A stretch of DNA of 52,391 nt from Poseidonibacter ostreae (GCF_009208075.1 NZ_WFKJ01000016.1:1-52391), one strand, 5' to 3'. Numbered from the stretch's first letter, positions 45,301 to 52,391 are shown. Notes: generated from the letters alone by a model not told the origin. Numbers and translations: made by a program.

Positions 45301-45906
45301 TTCTTTTACTTTCTTTTTAAGCTCAAGTTTATCAGACTCCATTTTATTAAAAATATTGGAAAACTCATTTGATTCTTCTTCTTGAAGTTTAATAAGTTCT
45401 CTATTTTCATCTAAAGTTTGATTTGCTTCTAGGAGTTGAGTTTTGAGTTTTTCAGCCTCTTCTTGAATTTTTTGAAGTTGTTCTGTAGGATCAGAAGGAA
45501 GAATAAAAGGATCTTCTATAAAATTTGAATTATTTCCAAATGCACGATGATACCAAACAGCAAGTTTATGTCCTAAGCGAAGAACATCAATTGCTTGCTT
45601 ATGATTAGTATTGAATTCATGTACTGCTTTATTCCCTGCCTTACGAATAGTATGAAAAAGGTCTTTTACTACTGGATCCAAAGAAAGTTGTCTATCTATA
45701 GAATAAAGGAGTTCATTTTGATTTGAATATGTAAAGGGTGATATATTTAATTGCGAAGCTATTTCTTTTGAAAATGCTTCAGAAAGTTGACGTATCTTAA
45801 TCAGTGTTGTATTTGGGTCAGCTCTAAAAAACTGTTCTGCCATAGAAGCCAATTGAAAAAACACTGGATCATGTTGTTCAAGAAAAATAAAGTTAGATTC
45901 TGACAT
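42361..45906 (-). CDS. hsdR: Type I restriction endonuclease/translocase subunit
   Basis: 1181 residues. The N-terminal about 130 residues are a DUF4145-type helical domain (RKAGNKAVHEFNTNHKQAID), then a coiled coil (about 150-245). The PD-(D/E)xK nuclease site follows (RADYVFFIGLKPVAVIEAKK, near residue 308). The helicase core has Walker A AMATGTGKTR (near 474), DEAH (IIVDEAHRGY), GLTATPA, and the late motif VRSRILYEQMKGRATRLCPD (near 825). It pulls DNA through the complex and cuts at a distance. The ATG at 45906 has AGGAAG upstream. First gene of a five-gene operon hsdR-hsdM-hsdS-ATPase-HNH. Confidence 0.95.
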   Translation of the reverse strand: MSESNFIFLEQHDPVFFQLASMAEQFFRADPNTTLIKIRQLSEAFSKEIASQLNISPFTYSNQNELLYSIDRQLSLDPVVKDLFHTIRKAGNKAVHEFNTNHKQAIDVLRLGHKLAVWYHRAFGNNSNFIEDPFILPSDPTEQLQKIQEEAEKLKTQLLEANQTLDENRELIKLQEEESNEFSNIFNKMESDKLELKKKVKEQEKELESTSKAFDEKLEAISKLEKDQKEEKELNQALKRKVKSASSKIHLTEDETREIIDIKLNEAGWIADTHTLAYAKGTRPKIGKNLAIAEWPCYNPHTKKNTRADYVFFIGLKPVAVIEAKKFGNDVADDLRQAEEYSRDINLESIDKISKNEGVNIELDQWLISSTSDEKYTIPLAYSTNGREYQKQIETKSGIWFRDLRGITNKPRAIVGWPTPDEIKKLLLRDENAIIDKIKEDHWGTLELRNYQKDAIHKTEDAILNKQRQILIAMATGTGKTRTVIALMYRLLKAGYFNRILFLVDRGALGKQTQDTFAEIRPDGILTFDEIYDIKELKDKSPDTKTRVHVATVQSMVKRVLASDKVVPIGQYDCIIVDEAHRGYTLDKEMTEGEIELRDFNEYVSAYRQVLDYFDAIRIGLTATPATHTVDIFGAPVYTYSYREAVIDGYLIDSEPPYSFDTQLSKHGIHFEKEDEVTVFNQVGEVRTEILEDEMDFEIEDFNRKVLSPEFNRVICETLAANYLDPTDNEKTLIFCVNDNHAQLVVEEMKKALDKFHGDQPNKAVMKITGKIRDPLGAIREYKNELLPNIAVTVDLLTTGIDVPEIVNLVFLRRVRSRILYEQMKGRATRLCPDINKDIFRIFDAVSLYKVLEKVDTMKPIVQKVSVPITQLIDDLNNEASYQYSGETFGETYSKTHADDVHEQLIVKLQRITRRTKKIEEFPEAKKAFDLLNILTRRELSCEFNELPQKIKELTARETGIFFKNNPDILGFMVNLRAGLKIGDSDIVISNHEDKLLGINRGYGTDTDGNEIQKPEDYLESFNVFINENKNKIAAIKAVLTRPRNLTRADLKSLRLILSEHNFNETHLHEAWKKAKNEDIAATIIGYIRSSALGSPLIPYSQRVETALAKIKTSQTWNNNQLKWLDLLAKQIKKNIIIDEEALQNTPFKEKGGRKQLERFFDNKLDEILDNFDTYIWEQSA

Positions 45907-46430
45907 GCAACTTCCTAGATTAAATATTTTTTATTATTATAATTAAAATAACTTAATAATACTAAAAAAATCAATATATCAATTAAAAAATATATTATAT
46001 ATTTTTTTAACCTCTTATTATCCAATATATAAATATCAAATACCAGTGTATGGGGAATTACCCCAGGTGTCTAATTCTTAGATTTAAAAACCGAAGTCTA
46101 TTTAACTTTGGTTTCTTCTTTTAATTTTCTACTATTAATATAATCATGTATTGGAGAGGTAACCTAAATTAATACTCAGAATTTAACAGTTCTGAGTTAA
46201 AATAAATGAGTTTTCTGCAATGAAAATTTGAATGATTCTTTATTTTCTATTCTCTTTAAGTGATATATAATATAGTTAATATCCCAAGTTAAAATACTTA
46301 ATATAAAACATCTGTTTTTCGACACCCTCTTGAAAAATCTATAAATATTTAAAAAAACACCTAAATAATATACGATAAATACTATCGGATTGTGATACAA
46401 TACGAATACTATAATAAAGGGGTTTTTCGT
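45907..46430. promoter_or_regulatory. Divergent intergenic region between hsdR and the serine recombinase
   Basis: No gene is supported here. Three structures stand out: a TGGGG/CCCCA hairpin at 46052-46066; a terminator-like stem AAACCGAAGT/ACTTTGGTTT near 46088-46114 followed by T-rich sequence; and ACTCAGAA/TTCTGAGT at 46174-46181 and 46190-46197. Just before the recombinase gene the short elements ATACGATAAATACTATCG and ATACGAATACTATAAT resemble each other and flank its promoter (TATAAT at 46410-46415); they may be recombinase binding sites. Confidence 0.5.
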
Positions 46431-46985
46431 ATGCTAGTAGGATATAAAAGAGTCTCAACAGATGATCAGAATTTGAATTTACAAAAAGATGCACTAATTA
46501 AATATGGTGTTGATGAAAGAAATATATTTTCTGATAAAACATCTGGATCAAAAGATAAAAGAGTTGGTCTAGATAAAGCAATTGAATTTTTAAAAGAAGG
46601 AGATACTTTAGTTGTCTGGAAATTAGATCGATTAGGTAGAAGCTTAGCTCATCTAATTAGTGTAATCACTTCTTTAAAAAATAGAAATATATCATTTGCA
46701 TCAATTACTGAAGGGATGGACACAACAACAGCATCAGGAGAACTGTTTTTCCACATATTTGGAGCACTAGCTCAATTTGAACGATCTTTAATACAAGAAC
46801 GAGTTAAAGCTGGATTAGAAGCTGCTAAAAAAAGAGGAGTAAGAGGTGGAAGACCAAGAGCAATAGATGATGAAAAATTAATTGCAATAAAAAAAGCTTT
46901 AGATGGTGGAATGAGTAAAGCTGCAATATGTAGAACATTTAATGTAAAAAGAAGTACTTTGATTGATAGTTTAAATAGAAGCTAA
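46431..46985 (+). CDS. Serine recombinase (resolvase/invertase family)
   Basis: 184 residues from the ATG at 46431, with AAAGGGG 8 nt upstream (an in-frame GTG at 46392 lies upstream of the promoter). The catalytic domain starts LVGYKRVSTDDQNLNLQKDA with the active Ser at residue 9-10. It continues with LVVWKLDRLGRSLAHLI (near residue 60), TEGMDTTTASGELFFHIFGA and the E-helix FERSLIQERVKAGLEAAKKR. The C-terminal helix-turn-helix is complete (MSKAAICRTFNVKRSTLIDS). Size and layout match Tn3-type resolvases and Hin/Gin invertases. No transposase accompanies it, so it may be a stranded resolvase or a DNA invertase acting on nearby repeats. Confidence 0.9.
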   Translation: MLVGYKRVSTDDQNLNLQKDALIKYGVDERNIFSDKTSGSKDKRVGLDKAIEFLKEGDTLVVWKLDRLGRSLAHLISVITSLKNRNISFASITEGMDTTTASGELFFHIFGALAQFERSLIQERVKAGLEAAKKRGVRGGRPRAIDDEKLIAIKKALDGGMSKAAICRTFNVKRSTLIDSLNRS

Positions 46986-47288
46986 ACTCTTGTGTACTTT
47001 AAAAAATAAGTTAACATAAAATATAAAAGTACATCATTTGGATAGAAATATATGCTTGTAATTTTTGTTCCATATCTTCTTAAGCTTTGTGGAACTTTAC
47101 AGTTTTTATTTTTTGAACACTTTATGGAACATGTAAAGCATGTAACAACTGACTTTGTACCAAATGTAAGAGATTGAGAGATAAATTACTTAGAAGTTTC
47201 TGACCTATTTCTTGTTCCCAGATCATATCTTTGAAAGTTAATATATTAATACAGAAATAAATTCCACTCAAATATAGTTAAATTTAAT
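46986..47288. other. Gap between recombinase and TIR gene
   Basis: It carries the second copy of the 64-bp repeat (47067-47130, separate entry). Nothing else is recognised in it: no frame, no strong terminator. Confidence 0.5.
47067..47130. repeat. 64-bp repeat, copy 2 (inverted partner of 3773-3836)
   Basis: The reverse complement begins GTTCCATAAAGTGTTCAAAA and ends TATGGAAC, aligning without gaps to 3773-3836. No transposase remnant lies beside this copy. The flanking bases beyond the 64 bp and a short A run do not match. Confidence 0.75.
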
Positions 47289-48401
47289 TTATATTTTAAA
47301 TCTCTTCATCCAGTTTGATATTGTCTTAGGTACTTTCTCTTCATTTTTATTTTCTGTCGTAAAATAATACATTTCAGGTGTATCAAAATATGCTCCCCAG
47401 ATTTCTTTATTTTTACCTATCATCAATATTGCCGCATAATCACTATAAAAACCTGGCAATGCAGATTCAATAATATTAGCATCAAAATCATCTAAATTTT
47501 CACAACCAAAAGAAGAACTAAAGCACTTTAAAAAATCATTCCATTTTGAATCTACATGCTCTATAAATAACTTATTATTGTTATTTACTAGTGAATATAA
47601 TTTTGATAATATTTCATCATCAATAATATCTTCATGGTAAGTAAAAAAATCTTTTTTAAATTTGTATGTACCATCAAAATAGGCTCTCATACCATGAAAT
47701 TGATGGCAATTTTCGGGTGTTAATTGAATTTGATCTTTTACCTTTAAGAAATGAATTCTACTTATTTCATTATCAAATTCATTTGTATATTCAAATAAAG
47801 CTTCATTATATGAATTAAATTTTGCATATTCATTTTCTAAATGTCCCAAATGAGCACCATTTTGAACTAATAAATCAAAGTAGAAACCTTTTTCACTTAC
47901 TTCTCTAATAAATAAATCTCCATTATTGCTTAAAACAGTGTTGTCTCTTTCCCATTGACCCCACCATCTTTTGTTAGCTTCGAAGCCAATCTTTTTTACA
48001 AAAACTTTTGCAATGTCAATTGGATTATATTCGTTAGCATCTAAATATCCTACTGTAGAATTGATACCAGGTATTTCAGTATTGTCAAATTTTACTGGTA
48101 ATATATATTCTCGAGACTCTTCAAACGCTCTTGCTTGTGCAGATTGTCGTTCATGAGTAGTCCAGTTTTTCTTTTTATAATGTTCTGAAATAAATAAGAT
48201 AGAATACTTTGCTTTATCTTTGTAAATTTCTTGCAAATGATCATACAAATTTTTACCCCACAAACTGTCTGCTTCAAATTTATCATAAAATACTTTTATT
48301 CCTATATCTTTAAGAAAAATTGCTACATCTTCTACATACTCTCTATCTTCTCCTGCGAAAGATAATGCTACATCATATTTATATTTTGTTTCCTCTTTCA
48401 T
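47289..48401 (-). CDS. TIR-domain protein with unknown C-terminal domain (Thoeris-associated)
   Basis: 370 residues from ATG 48401 (8 nt after the stop of the preceding gene; a TTG at 48422 overlaps that gene). Residues about 8-150 are a TIR domain: YDVALSFAGEDREYVEDVAI, KVFYDKFEADSLWGKNLYDH, YSILFISEHYKKKNWTTHER with the likely catalytic Glu in THER, and YILPVKFDNTEIPGI. The remaining about 220 residues (from RWWGQWERDN) match nothing I know. The region is aromatic-rich and acidic with no membrane helix, and may sense a phage product or a cyclic nucleotide. It is the last gene of the Thoeris cluster and pairs with the ThsB-like gene directly upstream. Confidence 0.85.
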   Translation of the reverse strand: MKEETKYKYDVALSFAGEDREYVEDVAIFLKDIGIKVFYDKFEADSLWGKNLYDHLQEIYKDKAKYSILFISEHYKKKNWTTHERQSAQARAFEESREYILPVKFDNTEIPGINSTVGYLDANEYNPIDIAKVFVKKIGFEANKRWWGQWERDNTVLSNNGDLFIREVSEKGFYFDLLVQNGAHLGHLENEYAKFNSYNEALFEYTNEFDNEISRIHFLKVKDQIQLTPENCHQFHGMRAYFDGTYKFKKDFFTYHEDIIDDEILSKLYSLVNNNNKLFIEHVDSKWNDFLKCFSSSFGCENLDDFDANIIESALPGFYSDYAAILMIGKNKEIWGAYFDTPEMYYFTTENKNEEKVPKTISNWMKRFKI

Positions 48402-48409
48402 GATAATTT

Positions 48410-48997
48410 TTAATTTACCCAATTAGAGAAATTATTATATCCATCATCATCTTTCCAATCATAAGTTGAATAAAAATGACTCAAGCTAAAACCTTCTCCC
48501 TTTCTATCATCATTTATATTGTAAGGATTATCAAAAGTTGATTTATTTTCAATTTTAGTAAACTCAACCCATTCAGTATTTATCTTTTCCCATAAAGTAA
48601 CCTTTTTACCATCCTCTGAAAAAGTCACACCCACATCTAAAAAAGGATTTCTTCCTAATGTTTTTGTATGCTGATCTTTTCCTTTTATTGAATTTATATG
48701 AACTCCAAAAATATGATTTTTCTTCAAAAAACTTTTTAATATTTCATATCTTACCCAAGGTCTAGAATAAGTATCTGTTCCAATTAATACGCATGTGTTG
48801 GAAGTATTCTTTAAACCTGTATTAATTAATCGTTTAAGTGCTAATTCACTTTCTTTTTTTGCTTTCTCCCACATTGAGCTATCGTAATAGCCTGCATCTT
48901 GTTTAGATAATTTAAAACTACCATGATTTCTTACTACATTAGCTCTAAAGTCAATTACATCCTGGTAGTGAAAACTAAAAAATACTTTTTTTGCCAT
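48410..48997 (-). CDS. thsB: ThsB-like TIR protein (DUF1863/MTH538 type), second copy
   Basis: 195 residues. ThsB fold: MAKKVFFSFHYQDVIDFRAN at the start, then DSSMWEKAKKESELALKRLI, LKNTSNTCVLIGTDTYSRPW and VRYEILKSFLKK with the likely catalytic Glu. In Thoeris this TIR enzyme detects infection and makes a cyclic ADP-ribose isomer that activates ThsA. Compared with the shorter copy at 50393 it has about 50 extra residues at the C-terminus (from FDNPYNINDDRKGEGFSLSH). AAAGGATAATAA precedes the ATG. Confidence 0.88.
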   Translation of the reverse strand: MAKKVFFSFHYQDVIDFRANVVRNHGSFKLSKQDAGYYDSSMWEKAKKESELALKRLINTGLKNTSNTCVLIGTDTYSRPWVRYEILKSFLKKNHIFGVHINSIKGKDQHTKTLGRNPFLDVGVTFSEDGKKVTLWEKINTEWVEFTKIENKSTFDNPYNINDDRKGEGFSLSHFYSTYDWKDDDGYNNFSNWVN

Positions 48998-49007
48998 TTA
49001 TTATCCT

Positions 49008-49196
49008 TTATTTATAATTTTCTAAAATTTTTAATATTAAATCTATAATTTCTCTAGGTTCCTTACTTTTATCTCCTAATTTTTTATAAATCTCATTTCC
49101 TATGTACGCATTTTTTATTATCTCTTCAAAACTATTGATACGACGTGAATTAAATGATAGAATGAAATTCTTTTTAAATATTCTTAATCTTTATCA
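49008..49196 (-). pseudogene. Remnant of an unknown gene between the two ThsB/TIR pairs
   Basis: The minus strand has an open frame ending NAYIGNEIYKKLGDKSKEPR then EIIDLILKILENYK and a stop at 49008-49010. It has no start codon: reading back it meets stops near 49200. It looks like the 3' end of a lost gene, left between two cassettes. Not recognised. Confidence 0.5.
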
Positions 49197-49251
49197 TTTT
49201 GTTTTTTAATATTAAAGTAACATACAGTCACTATTAAATTTCTACTATTTA

Positions 49252-50283
49252 TTAGGTAAGTAACTTTATTCGTTCCATAATAAAATTAGCAACGTTTTTT
49301 GGTGTAAATATGTTAGCATCGATATAGCCATCAATATCAAATAGACCATCAATTTGTGCATCATCAAATTTGACAAACATAACTTGTTCGTCTCTTTTTG
49401 ACTTTATTATATCCCTTATAGCTCTCCATTCAAGTCCACACCACTCTTTCTGTACATACTCTTTTGAAAGAAAGACGACAATTAGCTTTGCATTATTTCT
49501 GTAAATATTTTGAAGTAATATATCTATATTTGGGCGAGCGAGTTGTGATTGATAATCGAAGTCATAAAACAAAGAATCATCCTCAAGATTTTCTCTTAAT
49601 ATAGTTGCCACTTCTGATACATAGTCTCTTTTTTCGCCAGGGAAAGACAAGGCGACATCAAAATTAATATCATCCACTTTTGATAAAGATTTATCTACTT
49701 TTTTAATAGTAGGTTCAGTTAGAAGTTGTTCTAAAGCTAGTAGAGATAATGAAAAAGGATCAATATCTATAACTCTAATTCCTTCTTGTTTGTGTGAGGT
49801 CATAGATAAATAATATAAAAGGTAATTTAGCCAAATAGCCAATGAATTACTATTTGTAGTAACGATTGTTTTAGAAGCTTCATCTGATTCACTTTCTCGT
49901 ATTTCATAAACAACTTTTGAACTAATAATATCAGCTTCTTTTTTACTAAAAAGATGAGCAGCTCTTCTTGCCATTTTTAAAAACAATTCACATGTATCAC
50001 CTTCAATTAAGCCAAATGCAGAGATTTTTGCACCACGAATTCCCCATTGAGGGTCACTTTCTTTAAAGTTTTCTATGAAATCTTCAGATGTATGATTTTC
50101 ATTGATTTTCCCATAGTATTGCCAAAGATTAATTGCATGATTAGGACTTTTGAATCTCATGTTGCTAGGAGAAGATTGAGTAATAGTATATGTACTAAAT
50201 GTAATATCATGAAATTTTTTTGATTCAGATTCAAAAGCATCAATAAGTCTCTTTATCTCAGTGCTTTTTTTTCTTAATGACAT
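49252..50283 (-). CDS. TIR protein with N-terminal unknown domain (Thoeris-associated)
   Basis: 343 residues. The TIR domain is C-terminal (about 207-340): NFDVALSFPGEKRDYVSEVA, LIVVFLSKEYVQKEWCGLEW with the likely catalytic Glu in GLEW, VMFVKFDDAQIDGLFDIDGY and the NFIMERIKLL end. The first 200 residues (SPNHAINLWQYYGKINENHT, CELFLKMARRAAHLFSKKEA) are soluble, mixed helix and strand, and unknown to me. The architecture is the reverse of the 370-aa TIR protein downstream, where the unknown part follows the TIR. GGAG precedes the ATG. It lies 109 bp after the first ThsB gene. Confidence 0.85.
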   Translation of the reverse strand: MSLRKKSTEIKRLIDAFESESKKFHDITFSTYTITQSSPSNMRFKSPNHAINLWQYYGKINENHTSEDFIENFKESDPQWGIRGAKISAFGLIEGDTCELFLKMARRAAHLFSKKEADIISSKVVYEIRESESDEASKTIVTTNSNSLAIWLNYLLYYLSMTSHKQEGIRVIDIDPFSLSLLALEQLLTEPTIKKVDKSLSKVDDINFDVALSFPGEKRDYVSEVATILRENLEDDSLFYDFDYQSQLARPNIDILLQNIYRNNAKLIVVFLSKEYVQKEWCGLEWRAIRDIIKSKRDEQVMFVKFDDAQIDGLFDIDGYIDANIFTPKNVANFIMERIKLLT

Positions 50284-50312
50284 TAATCTCCTTTTTGTAT
50301 TAGAATTACGCC

Positions 50313-50381
50313 TTGATAAATGGAAAATAGCAATTGGCTATAATTACAGAACGATGTTAACTGTCATTTTCCACTTATCAA
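50313..50381. repeat. Long inverted repeat between ThsB and TIR genes
   Basis: TTGATAAATGGAAAAT (50313-50328) and ATTTTCCACTTATCAA (50366-50381) are inverted with one mismatch, around 37 bp. There is no T run, so it is not an ordinary terminator. It may be an RNA-processing structure, or a scar of cassette insertion. Confidence 0.6.
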
Positions 50382-50392
50382 CTTGTTAAGTA

Positions 50393-50836
50393 CTATTTAC
50401 CTGCTAATGTAGCAGCTTCTTCAATCCATCTTGCCAAGTCTTCTTTATTAGTATATTTATATGATTTAAAGCCATTAGCTTCAATTTTTGATGGTATTGC
50501 ACCTGGTGAACCTGTTTGACTATTTGAATCTTTCAAGTGATGAATTTGCACTGCTACAAGTCCATTACCTCTAGCTAAAGATTGGTCAATTTCGTAATTA
50601 ATATAATCACGATTAGCTGTACCATATGTAATACAAACAACAGTAACAGATGTATTCTTTAACCCTTCATCAATTAGATTTTTGATTGCCTTGTCACTCT
50701 TTTTCTTAGATTCTTCCCAAAGTGAAGCATCTTGAAATCCTGCAGCTGCAGTACCAGTTATATTAGGCATATTCCTAATTTGATTGACTTTCCATACATA
50801 CTGATAGTGAAAACTGAAAAATACTCGTCTTGCCAT
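50393..50836 (-). CDS. thsB: Thoeris TIR sensor/cyclase ThsB, first copy
   Basis: 147 residues. MARRVFFSFHYQYVWKVNQI at the start, DASLWEESKKKSDKAIKNLI, LKNTSVTVVCITYGTANRDY and INYEIDQSLARG with the likely catalytic Glu, then LVAVQIHHLKD. This is the compact ThsB form. It lies 3 bp after the thsA stop with its own AAAGGAG site. The protein should produce the NAD-derived signal for ThsA when a phage infects. Confidence 0.92.
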   Translation of the reverse strand: MARRVFFSFHYQYVWKVNQIRNMPNITGTAAAGFQDASLWEESKKKSDKAIKNLIDEGLKNTSVTVVCITYGTANRDYINYEIDQSLARGNGLVAVQIHHLKDSNSQTGSPGAIPSKIEANGFKSYKYTNKEDLARWIEEAATLAGK

Positions 50837-50839
50837 TTT

Positions 50840-52273
50840 TTACTCCTTTGACATTATGTCAATTACGTTGATAATTTTTGATATTAATTGTTCTGGTTTT
50901 TCTACATCTTCACCAAGCTCATTGATTGATTGAATCAATGCTTCATTAGATTCATCATAGAATTTTGTAACATTACCCATAACTTCTTGCCAGAGTTCTT
51001 TTGCTATAGAACCACTACACCCAACAGGTATCAGTGCCAAACCTAATTCATGTGCTATCTCAAACTCTTTTCTAACACCATCTGCTAATACAGTACTACC
51101 GTTAACTATTTTATTACCCATGAAGAATATTGCGATACCTGCATCACCTATAACTTCATATCTATATTTTTCCCAAGTATCATCTCGTATTTTTTTATCT
51201 TCTATATATTGTGGAAATGGTCTCATATTTAAATAGTCATTTATATATCCATTATGGTGAGTATAAACACCTTGAATAGCACCTGTTATAAAAGCATTTC
51301 CTATTCCTAGTCCAATTCCTGATGATATTTTACAGTTTCTTTCGATTAAAACTTTTCCTAATTGACAAAGGAATGATTCAACATCTGATTGATTGAATGG
51401 AGAGAATTCATGTGCACTACCTGATAGGAAAACAGTTTTTCTTCTATAAGCTCTATCAATCCTGTGTAAAATTTCTGTGATATCAGAGTAGTTCTCTACT
51501 AGGATTGTTTTTATTTGAAACCTAGCTAGGTCTTTTATGAGCAATGCTTGTTTTATCTTCGCATTTTCATAATTTTCAGGATTCTCAAACTCATGTTCAT
51601 TACATTGCTTAAAAATACAATAATGTTGTCTTTGGTGTTCTTCAAAATATGCTTTAACACGGCTCATTATGTAATCTAAGTTAGGATCAGTAAAACTAAA
51701 GCCTATAAATAAAAATGTCTTAGAAACTAAATCTCCAGAAAGTGCAGTTATGTACGGCTTCATTTTTAATGGATATTTTTCATAATCATCTTTAGTTAAA
51801 ACTGCGGTGTCAGGATGATCTATATCACCATGCATTTTATAAACAATCGCATCTCTTTTTTTCTTGGTAACAGCTAAATGATTGTTAGTGTATTTTACAT
51901 CAACGATTTTACCTGCATCTTCCAATGACTTTTCTACTAACTTGTCATAGTTTGTTGTCCAATATGTTTTTATCGGAAGTCGTGACAATATTTGATGATT
52001 TGTAGTTGGTTGTTTTGCAGTCGCAATTTCATCCATTAGTTGCTGACTTATGCGGTTACGGCCATTCTCATTTAAGTAATATTGTGCAATCCCAACTAAG
52101 TCTTGCTCCTCGTCTATATCCAAACTTAACCCTTCAGCTAAGGGGCGTAATAACTCTTTCCAATTTACATACCCAGCAGAAGATGACAATCCAGCTCCAG
52201 CAAATATTGCAACATTATCTTCTTCAAGTTCACTTAAAAAGCGCTGGATAAATAATTCTTGTTCTTTTGTCAT
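50840..52273 (-). CDS. thsA: Thoeris effector ThsA (Sir2 NADase fused to SLOG sensor)
   Basis: 477 residues from ATG 52273, which has AGGAAG 6 nt upstream; an in-frame ATG at 52297 has none. This is close to the usual 476 residues of ThsA. The Sir2 domain (about 1-280) shows NVAIFAGAGLSSSAGYVNWK, TTNYDKLVEK, KMHGDIDHPDTAVL with the catalytic His, and FLFIGFSFTDPNLDYIM. The C-terminal SLOG/STALD domain (about 285-475) has KTVFLSGSAHEFSPFNQSDV and SSGIGLGIGNAFITGAIQGV for binding the cyclic ADP-ribose signal, and YEVIGDAGIAIFFMGNK. Binding of the signal switches on NAD destruction and stops the infected cell. Confidence 0.93.
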   Translation of the reverse strand: MTKEQELFIQRFLSELEEDNVAIFAGAGLSSSAGYVNWKELLRPLAEGLSLDIDEEQDLVGIAQYYLNENGRNRISQQLMDEIATAKQPTTNHQILSRLPIKTYWTTNYDKLVEKSLEDAGKIVDVKYTNNHLAVTKKKRDAIVYKMHGDIDHPDTAVLTKDDYEKYPLKMKPYITALSGDLVSKTFLFIGFSFTDPNLDYIMSRVKAYFEEHQRQHYCIFKQCNEHEFENPENYENAKIKQALLIKDLARFQIKTILVENYSDITEILHRIDRAYRRKTVFLSGSAHEFSPFNQSDVESFLCQLGKVLIERNCKISSGIGLGIGNAFITGAIQGVYTHHNGYINDYLNMRPFPQYIEDKKIRDDTWEKYRYEVIGDAGIAIFFMGNKIVNGSTVLADGVRKEFEIAHELGLALIPVGCSGSIAKELWQEVMGNVTKFYDESNEALIQSINELGEDVEKPEQLISKIINVIDIMSKE

Positions 52274-52391
52274 TAAAAACTTCCTAACGAGATACATTTA
52301 TAATTAATATGTATATATTATATATAAATATAGTTAATAATTATATAAATTGCTTTTTATTTTTTAAATAAATGTTGACTCTGGTATATGC
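52274..52391 (-). promoter_or_regulatory. Upstream region of the Thoeris operon
   Basis: An AT-rich leader with several TATATA-type boxes (around 52300-52325) is the probable promoter region for thsA. No distinct operator is visible. The window ends here. Confidence 0.4.

Noticed and set aside
46197-46400. Minus-strand frame of 67 codons upstream of the serine recombinase
   Set aside because: Hydrophobic but without a ribosome site; it overlaps the recombinase promoter region and looks like chance.
50313-50400. Possible integron attC site (ACTTAAC box plus inverted repeat)
   Set aside because: The opposite GTTRRRY box is missing and no integron integrase or cassette array is present.
1-52391. 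CRISPR arrays
   Set aside because: No set of regularly spaced direct repeats was seen; the short direct repeats present belong to att arms and operators.

Overview
The window is a very AT-rich bacterial chromosome segment, most likely from the Campylobacterota and probably the family Arcobacteraceae. Supporting signs are the gene order tig-clpP-def, a carboxy(nor)spermidine route to polyamines, a Cache-type chemoreceptor paired with a CetB-like PAS protein, a one-piece tmRNA whose tag ends in AYAAA, and many TTG starts behind good GGAG sites. The genus is inferred, not proven.

Layout. A core of about 15.5 kb (roughly 13.3-28.9 kb) is bounded by two integration hotspots. On the left, comM (12399-13343, minus) is cut just before its Walker B segment. 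Beside the cut lies a tight four-gene recombinase operon running leftward (12333-5886): a tyrosine recombinase, a small helical protein, a repeat protein and a 1009-residue tyrosine recombinase. It resembles the Gamma-Mobile-Trio (GmtY/X/Z) and Tn554-type (TnpA/B/C) machineries. Its visible cargo is an orphan 195-aa protein, a divergent XRE regulator, transposase wreckage (IS256- and IS3-like), and a two-gene DUF262 plus AAA-ATPase unit that looks defensive. The other half of comM lies outside the window.

The core carries an MCP/PAS sensory pair, def, clpP, tig, a membrane vWA/TPR protein, a TAXI-type TRAP transporter, two tandem PPK2 kinases, and the polyamine genes (carboxynorspermidine dehydrogenase, rubredoxin, nspC). 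It ends at ssrA (28488-28877).

Right of ssrA two islands are stacked, each opening with a P4-type integrase. Island 1 (28878-35166) is only about 6.3 kb and is closed by an exact 16-bp copy of the ssrA 3' end. It holds an AlpA-like regulator, a paired-operator promoter with a probable short terminated transcript, a possible replication protein and small membrane proteins; it looks like a phage-satellite or plasmid-like element. Island 2 starts at 35352 and runs off the window. It is a defence island: a type I restriction-modification operon (hsdR-hsdM-hsdS) that continues without a gap into a restriction-associated AAA ATPase and an HNH nuclease (Septu-like), then a serine recombinase, then an expanded Thoeris locus with one ThsA (Sir2-SLOG) and four TIR proteins arranged as two ThsB/TIR pairs.

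A 64-bp imperfect repeat occurs once in the comM island and once, inverted, in the ssrA island 43 kb away. The strongest leads for something undescribed are the four-gene recombinase operon with a repeat motif shared between two proteins, the double-pair Thoeris locus, the RM/ATPase/HNH operon, the DUF262/ATPase pair, and the mini-island in ssrA.
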